This document shows, piece by piece, positions 42,487 through 49,889 of a stretch of 64,000 nt of DNA. This stretch comes from Candidatus Phosphoribacter baldrii. Its GTDB lineage: Bacteria > Actinomycetota > Actinomycetes > Actinomycetales > Dermatophilaceae. Made by a program: the position numbers and the translations under genes. Under the pieces are notes generated by a model, which had not been told where the DNA came from, did not search any database, and worked only from the letters and a program-made list of their open reading frames with translations. The stretch is taken from NCBI GenBank assembly GCA_016704565.1, contig JADIZV010000002.1, forward strand, positions 1 to 64,000. Direction: 5' to 3'. Numbering within the stretch: position 1 is the stretch's first letter; each line of letters opens with the position of its first letter.

Positions 42487-42974
42487 GCTCGGGGGGTGTT
42501 CGGCTGCGACACCTCGTCGTCATTACGCTCGTCGTCGGGCTGGTCGGCCTCGTGGTCCTGCGTCTTATCGGTGGTCCGGTGCCCAACCCGGGGTGGGCCG
42601 GCGTCCTTCTGCTGTTGTTCATGGCTGTGGGGGTCTTTTTCGCGGCGCTTCCGGTCAAACGTTTGCGTGAGCGGCGAGCCTCGTCTCCGGGGAGCGCCTT
42701 GCGGGCTGCCCGCTCCCTGGTCCTCGCGCAGGCCGCAGCGCTGACTGGTGCCGGGTTGCTCGGTTGGTATGCCGCGCAGGCCCTGTCGCTCCTGCCTGAC
42801 CTGGACGTCGATTCGCAACGGTCCCGGATGTGGCTGCTGATAGGTCACGCGCTGGCCGCGCTGGTGCTCATTGTGAGCGGGTTAGTGGCGCAACGGATCT
42901 GCCGCATCGACCCGCCGGACCCCGGCGGCCCGGGCGAACGAGCCGCCAGCGCCGGAGGGGTCGCACCCGCCTGA
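42480..42974 (+). CDS. DUF3180 membrane protein
   Basis: A 164-residue integral membrane protein with four predicted helices (HLVVITLVVGLVGLVVL, GWAGVLLLLFMAVGVFFAALPV, LVLAQAAALTGAGLLGWYAA and WLLIGHALAALVLIVSGLVA) and a cytoplasmic tail. DUF3180 genes follow folK in many actinobacteria. Function unknown. It overlaps folBK by seven bases, so it is part of the folate operon. Confidence 0.88.
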   Translation: MVSSGGVRLRHLVVITLVVGLVGLVVLRLIGGPVPNPGWAGVLLLLFMAVGVFFAALPVKRLRERRASSPGSALRAARSLVLAQAAALTGAGLLGWYAAQALSLLPDLDVDSQRSRMWLLIGHALAALVLIVSGLVAQRICRIDPPDPGGPGERAASAGGVAPA

Positions 42975-42978
42975 CGGA

Positions 42979-43566
42979 TCAGTTGGCGATGCCCCGGCCA
43001 CCCTTTCGACGGCGCCGCTTCGCGCGCCACCCGGCCATCCCGTCGATGGCATACCCTCCTTCGCCCACCGCATCGGCCGTGCGGAAGACCCGGACCTGAC
43101 CCATGATCATGGCGCCGACCACTCGGACGACGGGGGCCCCGGCGCCTGGCGCCGGGAGCTGCTCGGATGGGACGTCGTGAAACTCGCCCACGATGGCTGA
43201 CCCGCTGCACTCCACGCGGACCGACTCAGGCACGACGATCTTCACCTCGCCCATCAGGCCCTGAACCTCGATGGTGGTGATCGGGGCGGTCAGTCGGGCT
43301 TCGCGCAGGTCCACATAGACGTCGCCCAGGGCGACGGGCAGGACGATGCGCTCCGGCACCACCCAGTCACCACGCCGCTTGGTGTTGCTCATGACGGTCC
43401 ACACCCGGTCTACGACGTCCCGGGACGCGTCCTGGGGACCGTACGGCTGGGGCACTCCCGGGTATGCCGCTCCCGATGGGTGCCCGGGGCTCGGGGGCTG
43501 CGCTGGGATGGGCGCCGGGGGCCAGGTGGGCGAATCCTGCGGGGAGTGACTGGTCATGTCGTCCAT
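42979..43566 (-). CDS. LiaF-like / DUF1707-type envelope-stress protein
   Basis: About 195 residues from ATG 43566; an internal ATG at 43557 is equally possible, and neither has a strong ribosome site. The first ~45 residues are Pro-rich and unstructured. The rest is a beta-rich LiaF C-terminal domain (ERIVLPVALGDVYVDLREA, TTIEVQGLMGEVKIVVPESVRVE, GAMIMGQVRVFR) ending in a basic tail. The fold is found in cell-wall-antibiotic response proteins. It follows the lipoprotein gene on the same strand with 88 bases between. Confidence 0.72.
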   Translation of the reverse strand: MDDMTSHSPQDSPTWPPAPIPAQPPSPGHPSGAAYPGVPQPYGPQDASRDVVDRVWTVMSNTKRRGDWVVPERIVLPVALGDVYVDLREARLTAPITTIEVQGLMGEVKIVVPESVRVECSGSAIVGEFHDVPSEQLPAPGAGAPVVRVVGAMIMGQVRVFRTADAVGEGGYAIDGMAGWRAKRRRRKGGRGIAN

Positions 43567-43654
43567 GGTGGGCTCTGGGGCCGGGTCTGCGCCATCGGGT
43601 GTCCCCCCGAACGGACCCCGAGAACCGCGGGCTGCGCCTGGCCCCGAGGCCGCC

Positions 43655-44239
43655 CTATTGCTTGAACACCTCACCGCCGACCGTCCCCATCCCCTGGTGC
43701 ACCATGCCTCCGGCCACCCATCGCCTGCCCGCGTGGACATACCGGGCCGTGGCCACCGCGGCCTTGACGGCGAGATACTTCGCGTCAGGATCGGCCGCGT
43801 ACCAGAGGAAGACCGCCTCTCCGGCCAACGAGCTTTGACAGACGATGGCTGCTGGCGTGGTCCCCGAGGCCGGGATGACGATCGGCTCGGGCACTTTAGG
43901 GCAGCCGAAGGCGGCGGGCAGATCGCCGAGTGCCGTGATGATGTTGGCGTCGACGGGCGACGGCGTGCTGGACAAGACCTTTGGCAACGGACCGAGCGTG
44001 CTGGTGGTCGGCCCCGTTGCGCTCGCGGTGGGTCGCGGCTTGCTCTTGGTCGTGGCAGTGGCCGGTGCTGAGGTGGGGACGAACGTCGTGAGCGACGCAC
44101 TGGCGAAGTCACTTGACCCGCAGCCCGCCAGCCCTAGGACCAGAAGGCCGCTCACCGCTGCGATCACGGGCCGTCGGGGCGTCGTTGAGCGTGGTGACGT
44201 GACGGACGTGTGACTCGGCGCGCCGAGGTCCCCCCTCAT
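43655..44239 (-). CDS. Putative lipoprotein
   Basis: A 194-residue protein from ATG 44239. The signal (RPVIAAVSGLLVLGLAGC) ends in lipobox LAGC near residue 40, preceded by a long, basic N-region. A Thr/Ser/Pro linker follows, then a small globular domain (GCPKVPEPIVIPASG, VCQSSLAGEAVFLWYAAD, KYLAVKAAVATARYVHAGRRWVAGG) with two cysteines. I do not recognise the family. It is divergent from the P450 gene. Confidence 0.65.
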   Translation of the reverse strand: MRGDLGAPSHTSVTSPRSTTPRRPVIAAVSGLLVLGLAGCGSSDFASASLTTFVPTSAPATATTKSKPRPTASATGPTTSTLGPLPKVLSSTPSPVDANIITALGDLPAAFGCPKVPEPIVIPASGTTPAAIVCQSSLAGEAVFLWYAADPDAKYLAVKAAVATARYVHAGRRWVAGGMVHQGMGTVGGEVFKQ

Positions 44240-44308
44240 GCCCCGAAGCGCCAGTTCCCCGAGAACTGACGGCATGCTCGCCAGTGTGCCGCAGCCGAAC
44301 CGACCCAC

Positions 44309-44321
44309 TACGGTGACGCGC
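44309..44321 (+). promoter_or_regulatory. Leaderless -10 box of the P450 gene
   Basis: TACGGT (44309-44314), 7 bases, then GTG 44322. Confidence 0.65.
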
Positions 44322-45527
44322 GTGAATGATGTGGACTTTTCGCCGGCCGCACCCGACGTGGCCCCCCTGCTCGACCTCACCGATCCGCAGGTGGTTGCAG
44401 ACCCGTATGCCGCCCTGGCCGCGTGCCGCTCAACGGCGCCCGTCGGCTGGCATGGGGCGCTGGGGATGTATGTGGCCACGAGCCATGCGGCCTGCAACGC
44501 GGTCTTGAGGGATCGGGCCCTCGGACGGATCTTCCAGGAGCGGGCCCCAGAGGCGGACTGGGACACGTTCAACTGGCTGCACGCGGACTCGATCCTGGAC
44601 AGCGAGCCCCCGAAACATACGCGGCTGCGGCGGCTCATCGCGGGCGCATTCGGCCGCGGCCACGTCCAACGGTTGGCTCCTCGCATCGAGAAGCTCGCCG
44701 CCGGTCTCGTGCAGGACTGTGCTGCAACGGTTTCCGAGTCAGGGTCGGTCGATGTTATCGAGGGGTTGGCCGAGCCGCTGCCGGTGCTCGTCATCGCCGA
44801 GCTGCTCGGCGTCCCCGAGGCCGATCGGCACCTGCTGCGCCCGTGGTCACAGGCCATCGTCCGGATGTACGAGATGACTCGCACGCCCCACGAGGAGGCC
44901 GAAGCACAACGTGCCAGCCGGGAGTTCGCGGCATACGTGGAGGACCTGGCGGCCGACCGGGCCCGGCACCCGGGGGAGGACCTGCTGTCCGACCTCGTCG
45001 CCGCGCGCGACGGGAGTGACCGGCTCTCGCCACGCGAGCTCGTGGCGACCGCGGTCCTGCTGCTCAACGCGGGGCACGAGGCGAGTGTCAATGGCTTTGG
45101 CAACGGGCTGGCGTCGTTGCTCGCCGCCGGAGGCGACTTCGGCGACCCGGTGACCCTCGTCGAGGAAATGCTGCGGCACGACTCGCCGCTGCACCTGTTC
45201 GAGCGAACCGCGACCCACGACACCGTGATCGAGGGAGTCCCGGTCCGGGCCGGGCAGAAGATCGCCGCGCTGCTCGGGGCGGCCAACCGCGACCCCGCCG
45301 TCTTCGATGACCCGGACGACTTCCGGCCCGACCGCGACCCGAACCCCCATCTGGCTTTTGGTGCAGGCATCCATTTCTGTGTTGGCGCGCCGCTGGCCCG
45401 GCTCGAGTTGGCCACGTCGGCGGGAGTCCTCTTGGGGCGGTGGCCGAGGCTGCAAGTGGTCGAGGCGGTGCGTCGGCCGACCTTCGTGCTGCGCGGCTAC
45501 GAGCGACTCGTGATCGCACCGGCCTGA
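44322..45527 (+). CDS. Cytochrome P450
   Basis: A 401-residue soluble bacterial P450. The heme-binding loop is FGAGIHFCVGAPLARLE with its Cys ligand; the K-helix ExxR is VEEMLRHDSP; the I-helix is LLLNAGHEASVNG, where the usual AG(G/H)ET has Ala in place of the conserved Thr after Glu. That Thr normally helps proton delivery to the bound oxygen, so catalysis may be altered. No ferredoxin or reductase gene is beside it. The substrate is unknown. The end overlaps the MidA-like gene by 31 bases tail-to-tail. Confidence 0.92.
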   Translation: MNDVDFSPAAPDVAPLLDLTDPQVVADPYAALAACRSTAPVGWHGALGMYVATSHAACNAVLRDRALGRIFQERAPEADWDTFNWLHADSILDSEPPKHTRLRRLIAGAFGRGHVQRLAPRIEKLAAGLVQDCAATVSESGSVDVIEGLAEPLPVLVIAELLGVPEADRHLLRPWSQAIVRMYEMTRTPHEEAEAQRASREFAAYVEDLAADRARHPGEDLLSDLVAARDGSDRLSPRELVATAVLLLNAGHEASVNGFGNGLASLLAAGGDFGDPVTLVEEMLRHDSPLHLFERTATHDTVIEGVPVRAGQKIAALLGAANRDPAVFDDPDDFRPDRDPNPHLAFGAGIHFCVGAPLARLELATSAGVLLGRWPRLQVVEAVRRPTFVLRGYERLVIAPA

Positions 45528-46459
45528 CGGACGACCACCCAGCGGAACGCCCCGTGCCCAGCCGGGTCGGTGAGCTGCGCCGCCGACGTGGCGCGCCGGA
45601 GGCGGCGCCGGTATGCCGCCTCGTCGCACCGCGCGAGCGCCGGGTCCGGCATCGGCGCCCACACGCCGAATGACTCGAACGCCGTTGTCTGAGTGTGGAT
45701 CTCATCGTGGCGCAGGGAGTCGACGGCTACTTGAGCGGACAGGTCGCAGCTGCCGTCCGGCACCGGTCGCACCACCTCATCACCCCGGTATGCCGCGAGG
45801 CTCCCGTGTCGGGGGCGGGTCGCCACGACGTGACCGGCGTCGATCGCGATGGCGGCGCCACGGCATACCCGGGTGAGCAGGTCGGCCCAGGCAAGGTCAC
45901 GCGCGCGGCCGATCTCCACCCGATCACCCTCATGGGCGAGCGGCCAAAACTGGTGTTGCCAGGCCAGATCGGCGTCGTCCAGCGGATCACCGAGCGCCTC
46001 GTCGCCGGTCGCGGGGTCGACGAGCACTTCGCGGACCACCCCCGAACCGTCGAGCTGGCCGATGACGCACGGCACGACGTCGAGCCACTCGTGGGCGACG
46101 ACGAGGACGTCGTCGAGATCTGCGAGCTCGTCAGGCAGCGGCGCGCCTCCGGGTCCCCGCAACCACCGGACACCCGCCGGCAGTTCGTCGGGTCGCTCGA
46201 TGACGTCGACTCCGAGGAGTGGTCGGTCCGGGCGGTGGGAGTGCAATGCGCCGATGAGCTCGCCCCGGCCCGCTCCGATGTCGACGACGCCAGAGAGCTC
46301 GAGCAGGTCGGCGTAGTGCCAGATCGCTTCGGCCAGAACGGCACCCAACGGTGGGTGGGTTGCCGTCCCGAACTGGCGCGCCGGAACCTGGGCGCGGTAG
46401 AACCCGTGGGCGCCGTAGAGCGCCTCCTGCCACGCGTGGACCCAGCCGACCTTCCCCAT
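45497..46459 (-). CDS. SAM-dependent methyltransferase, MidA/NDUFAF7-like
   Basis: A 320-residue protein. ATG 46459 lies 7 bases after TAGGTT on the minus strand (leaderless). It has the MidA-type order: an early FYRAQVPARQFGTATHPPLGAVLAEAIWHY, the SAM motif GVVDIGAGRGELIGAL, VVAHEWLDVVPC and AIDAGHVVATRP. The mitochondrial relative NDUFAF7 methylates an arginine of complex I. The bacterial role is not settled. It is divergent from the DUF2520 gene with only 54 bases between start codons. Confidence 0.82.
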   Translation of the reverse strand: MGKVGWVHAWQEALYGAHGFYRAQVPARQFGTATHPPLGAVLAEAIWHYADLLELSGVVDIGAGRGELIGALHSHRPDRPLLGVDVIERPDELPAGVRWLRGPGGAPLPDELADLDDVLVVAHEWLDVVPCVIGQLDGSGVVREVLVDPATGDEALGDPLDDADLAWQHQFWPLAHEGDRVEIGRARDLAWADLLTRVCRGAAIAIDAGHVVATRPRHGSLAAYRGDEVVRPVPDGSCDLSAQVAVDSLRHDEIHTQTTAFESFGVWAPMPDPALARCDEAAYRRRLRRATSAAQLTDPAGHGAFRWVVVRQAGAITSRS

Positions 46460-46472
46460 AGTGGGCAACCTA
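46460..46472 (-). promoter_or_regulatory. Leaderless -10 box of the MidA-like gene
   Basis: TAGGTT on the minus strand (46472-46467), 7 bases, then ATG 46459. Confidence 0.6.
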
Positions 46473-46501
46473 CTCGCGCATCGACCCGCGGCGAGGGACG
46501 G

Positions 46502-46513
46502 TAGGTTCGGACA
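46502..46513 (+). promoter_or_regulatory. Leaderless -10 box of the DUF2520-nadB-nadC operon
   Basis: TAGGTT (46502-46507), 6 bases, then GTG 46514. It is a mirror image of the divergent box at 46467-46472. Confidence 0.6.
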
Positions 46514-47287
46514 GTGAGCACGCCATCGAGGCCGACGGCCCGGCTGCGTGTCGGGGTGGTCGGCGCCGGGCGTGCCGGCGCGGTCCTCGGCGCAGCACTC
46601 GCCCGCGCCGGACATCTTCCCGTCGCGGTCTCCGCCGTGAGCGACGCATCCAGAGGTCGCGCTGAGGCGTTGCTGCCCGGTGTTCCGATCCGCGAAGCTC
46701 TGGACGTTGTCGTTGAGGCTGACCTCGTCCTGCTGGCCGTCCCCGACGACGTGTTGCCAGGCCTGGTCATCGGACTCGCCGCGGCAGGGGCCTTCCACCC
46801 CGGTCAGGTGCTCGTCCACACGAGCGCGCGCCACGGGATCGGGGTCCTGGAGCCGGCCGCCGCTCACGATGTGCTCCCCGTGGCCATCCACCCTGCCGTC
46901 GCGCTCACCGGGCAATCCGCCGACGCCGAGCGGCTGTCGGCGGCCGTGTTCGCTGTCACCACCCTCAAGTCGCTGCGTCCCTTGGGTGAGGCGCTCGTGC
47001 TGGAGATGGGCGGTGAACCGGTGTGGATCGAGGAGGAGGACCGCCCGGCGTATGCCGCCGCGCTCGGTGCTGTCCGCGACGGCTTGGAGGGGGTGCTTGG
47101 CGCGGCCGGGCGCGTGCTGGCGGACTGCGGCATACCGTCGCCCTCCCGTGCCCTCACCCCGCTGGTGCTCACCGCCCTTGAGGACGCGTTCCGGAGCGGT
47201 AGCGTTGCCCGCGACCCGGAGGCGTATGCCGCGCCGGTGGTGGATCGGCCCGCCGTCGGGCCCGAGCCGTTGGAGGACGACGAGTGA
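46514..47287 (+). CDS. Rossmann-like / DUF2520 protein
   Basis: A 257-residue protein with an N-terminal NAD(P)-binding Rossmann fold (RVGVVGAGRAGAVLGAALARAGH, LVLLAVPDDVLPGLV) and a C-terminal helical DUF2520 domain (PVAIHPAVALTG, EEEDRPAYAAALGA). In many actinobacteria it sits beside panC/panD; here these are absent and nadB follows with a four-base overlap. Probably an oxidoreductase; substrate unknown. Confidence 0.85.
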   Translation: MSTPSRPTARLRVGVVGAGRAGAVLGAALARAGHLPVAVSAVSDASRGRAEALLPGVPIREALDVVVEADLVLLAVPDDVLPGLVIGLAAAGAFHPGQVLVHTSARHGIGVLEPAAAHDVLPVAIHPAVALTGQSADAERLSAAVFAVTTLKSLRPLGEALVLEMGGEPVWIEEEDRPAYAAALGAVRDGLEGVLGAAGRVLADCGIPSPSRALTPLVLTALEDAFRSGSVARDPEAYAAPVVDRPAVGPEPLEDDE

Positions 47288-49014
47288 CCTCGATCCACAT
47301 CCCGCGCTGGTTGCGTGCGCCGTCCCCTGGGTGGACCACCTCGGCCGACGTCATCGTCGTGGGGTCGGGGATCGCGGGGCTCACCGCCGCGCTGCGGCTG
47401 CGGGAGCGGGGCGTCACCGTCCTGCTCGTCACCAAGACGTTGTTGACCGAGGGATCCACGGCCTGGGCGCAAGGCGGCATCGCTGCGGCCCTGGCTGACG
47501 ACGACTCGCCGCGGGAACATCTGCACGACACCCTCGTCGCCGGAGTCGGCTTGTGCGACGTCCCAGCCGTGACCGCCCTCGTGCACGAGGGTCCCACTCG
47601 GGTTCGTGAACTGGTCACTCTTGGCGCCGAGTTCGACCGCGGCAGCGACGGCGCCATCAGCCTCACCCGTGAGGGTGGGCATCACCGCGACCGGATCCTC
47701 CACGCGGGGGGCGACGCGACCGGCAAGGAGATCTCGCGAGCTCTCATCGAAGCGCTCCACCGAGTCAAGGGCGACCCGGGCATCGAGGTCATCGAACACG
47801 CGCTCGTCGTGGACCTCCTGCAGGACGACTCCAGCCGGGTCTGCGGGGCCACCATCCACGTCATCGGCGAGGGCCAGATCGACGGGGTCGGGGCGGCGCA
47901 CTGTCGGGCAGTGGTGCTGGCCACGGGTGGCTTGGGACAGATCTATTCGTCGACGACCAACCCGCCGGTGGCCACCGGCGACGGAATGGCGATTGCGTTG
48001 CGGGCCGGGGCGGTCATGGCCGACACGGAGTTCGTCCAGTTCCATCCCACGGTGCTGTTCCTCGGCGACGACTCCACGGGGCAGCAGCCGCTCATCTCGG
48101 AGGCCGTTCGTGGGGAGGGGGCGTTCCTCGTGGACGTCCACGGGGTCCGGTTCATGCAGGGCGTGCACCCCCTGGCCGATCTCGCGCCGCGCGACGTTGT
48201 CTCCCGGGCGATCGTCAAGCAGATGGCCGCGACGGGCACCGACCACGTCTTCCTCGACGCTCGGCATCTGGGTGGGGAGTTCCTTGAGCGGCGGTTCCCG
48301 TCGATCGTCGCCTCGTGTCGCGAGCACGGGTTCGACCCGGCCACAACGTTGCTGCCGGTCGCGCCCGCGCAGCACTATGCCAGTGGGGGGATCCGCACCG
48401 ACCTCAACGGCCGCTCGTCGTTGCCGGGGTTGTATGCCTGCGGCGAGTGCTCGTGCACTGGAGTCCACGGCGCCAACCGGCTGGCCTCCAACTCGTTGTT
48501 AGAAGGCCTGGTCTTCGCCCACCGGATCGCCGAGGACATCGTCGAGCGCTTCGAACACGGCGAGCTGCCCGCGGTGACCCCGGGACCCGCGGCGCCACAG
48601 CCCCCGCGCGATGCGGATCCTGTCGAAGGCCCCTTCAGCCCGGCGCTGGCCGACACAGTCCTGCTGCGCTCCGCCCACCGAAAGGCCATCCAGCACGCCA
48701 TGACCGACGGGTCCGGTGTGGTGCGCTCGCACAGCTCGCTGGCCTCGACTGCGGCCGCCTTAGCAGGTCTGGCGGCCGCCGATGATGGCGTCGAGGGCGG
48801 ACCGAAGTCGTGGGAGACGACCAACCTCCTGCACCTGGGCCAACTCCTCACCCATGTCGCGACCTTGCGCGAGGAAACCCGCGGGGGCCACGTGCGCAGC
48901 GACTTCCCCGACCGCGACGACGCCCAATGGCTCGGCCACCTGGCCGCCGTGCGGATGCCGGACGGCATACTCGCCATGTCTTTCCATCCCACTGAGCCGC
49001 AGGATCTCTCGTGA
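47284..49014 (+). CDS. nadB: L-aspartate oxidase
   Basis: A 576-residue FAD enzyme making iminoaspartate, the first step of NAD synthesis from aspartate. FAD fingerprint VIVVGSGIAGLTAALRL, the substrate segment STAWAQGGIAAAL, HEGGHHRDRILHAGGDATGKEI-like active-site region (here TREGGHHRDRILHAGGDA), and CGECSCTGVHGANRLASNSLLEGLVF are intact. It overlaps both neighbours by four bases. The partner nadA (quinolinate synthase) is not in the window. Confidence 0.95.
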   Translation: MTSIHIPRWLRAPSPGWTTSADVIVVGSGIAGLTAALRLRERGVTVLLVTKTLLTEGSTAWAQGGIAAALADDDSPREHLHDTLVAGVGLCDVPAVTALVHEGPTRVRELVTLGAEFDRGSDGAISLTREGGHHRDRILHAGGDATGKEISRALIEALHRVKGDPGIEVIEHALVVDLLQDDSSRVCGATIHVIGEGQIDGVGAAHCRAVVLATGGLGQIYSSTTNPPVATGDGMAIALRAGAVMADTEFVQFHPTVLFLGDDSTGQQPLISEAVRGEGAFLVDVHGVRFMQGVHPLADLAPRDVVSRAIVKQMAATGTDHVFLDARHLGGEFLERRFPSIVASCREHGFDPATTLLPVAPAQHYASGGIRTDLNGRSSLPGLYACGECSCTGVHGANRLASNSLLEGLVFAHRIAEDIVERFEHGELPAVTPGPAAPQPPRDADPVEGPFSPALADTVLLRSAHRKAIQHAMTDGSGVVRSHSSLASTAAALAGLAAADDGVEGGPKSWETTNLLHLGQLLTHVATLREETRGGHVRSDFPDRDDAQWLGHLAAVRMPDGILAMSFHPTEPQDLS

Positions 49015-49889
49015 CCACCGACCTTCCCTTCCCCGCAGCCGACGCCCGCGCCCTGGTCCGCACCGCGCTGGACGAGGACCTCGGCCCACGCCATCTCGAC
49101 GTAACGACGTTGGCGACCATCCCCGCCGATCAGGTCCGCACGGCGCATGTTGTGGCTCGCGCGCCGGGTGTCGTTGCAGGGGTGCCGGTGGTGGCCGAGG
49201 TGTTCGCCGCGGTGGCTGACCTCATCGGCTGTGCGGCACCTGATGTCGAACTCCTGGTCGCCGACGGCACCGCCGTCGTTCGGGGTGACGTGGTCGCTCG
49301 AGTCTCCGGGCCGGTCCGCGCGATCCTCATCGGCGAGCGGACGATGCTCAACATCGTCTGTCGGCTCTCGGGGGTCGCCACCCACACGCGCCGCTGGGCC
49401 GACCGGCTCGACGGGACCGGCGCCATGGTGCTGGACACCCGCAAGACGACGCCGGGGATGCGTCACCTGGAGAAATACGCCGTGCGCGCCGGCGGGGGCA
49501 CCAACAAGCGGATGGGCCTTTACGACTGCGCGATGATCAAGGACAACCACAAGATCGCGGCCGGTGGGCTCGCCCAGGCGTATGCCGCCGTGCGCCGCAC
49601 CTTCCCCGACGTCGACATCCAGGTCGAGGTCACCACCGTGGCCGAAGCCCTGGAGGCGTATGCCGCGGGCGCTCGCTTCATCATGTGCGACAACATGTCG
49701 GTGGCCCTGCTCGGTGAGACCGTGGCCGCTTTGCGGGCACAGGACGAGCCGGTCGAGATCGAGGCCACGGGCGGGCTCACCCTTGAGGTGGCCCGCGACT
49801 ACGCGCTCACCGGGGTGGACTACCTGTCGGTCGGCGGCCTGACCCACTCGTCGCCCATCCTCGACCTGGCCCTGGATCTGATCGACTGA
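49011..49889 (+). CDS. nadC: Quinolinate phosphoribosyltransferase
   Basis: A 292-residue enzyme converting quinolinate and PRPP to nicotinate mononucleotide. Motifs are TTLATIPADQ, GERTMLNIVCRLSGVATHTRRW, LDTRKTTPGMRHLEKYAVRAGGG, MIKDNHKIAAGG, VEVTTVAEA and EATGGLTLE. GTG start overlaps the nadB stop. The last 70 bases overlap the convergent regulator gene ending at 49820. Confidence 0.95.
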   Translation: MTTDLPFPAADARALVRTALDEDLGPRHLDVTTLATIPADQVRTAHVVARAPGVVAGVPVVAEVFAAVADLIGCAAPDVELLVADGTAVVRGDVVARVSGPVRAILIGERTMLNIVCRLSGVATHTRRWADRLDGTGAMVLDTRKTTPGMRHLEKYAVRAGGGTNKRMGLYDCAMIKDNHKIAAGGLAQAYAAVRRTFPDVDIQVEVTTVAEALEAYAAGARFIMCDNMSVALLGETVAALRAQDEPVEIEATGGLTLEVARDYALTGVDYLSVGGLTHSSPILDLALDLID

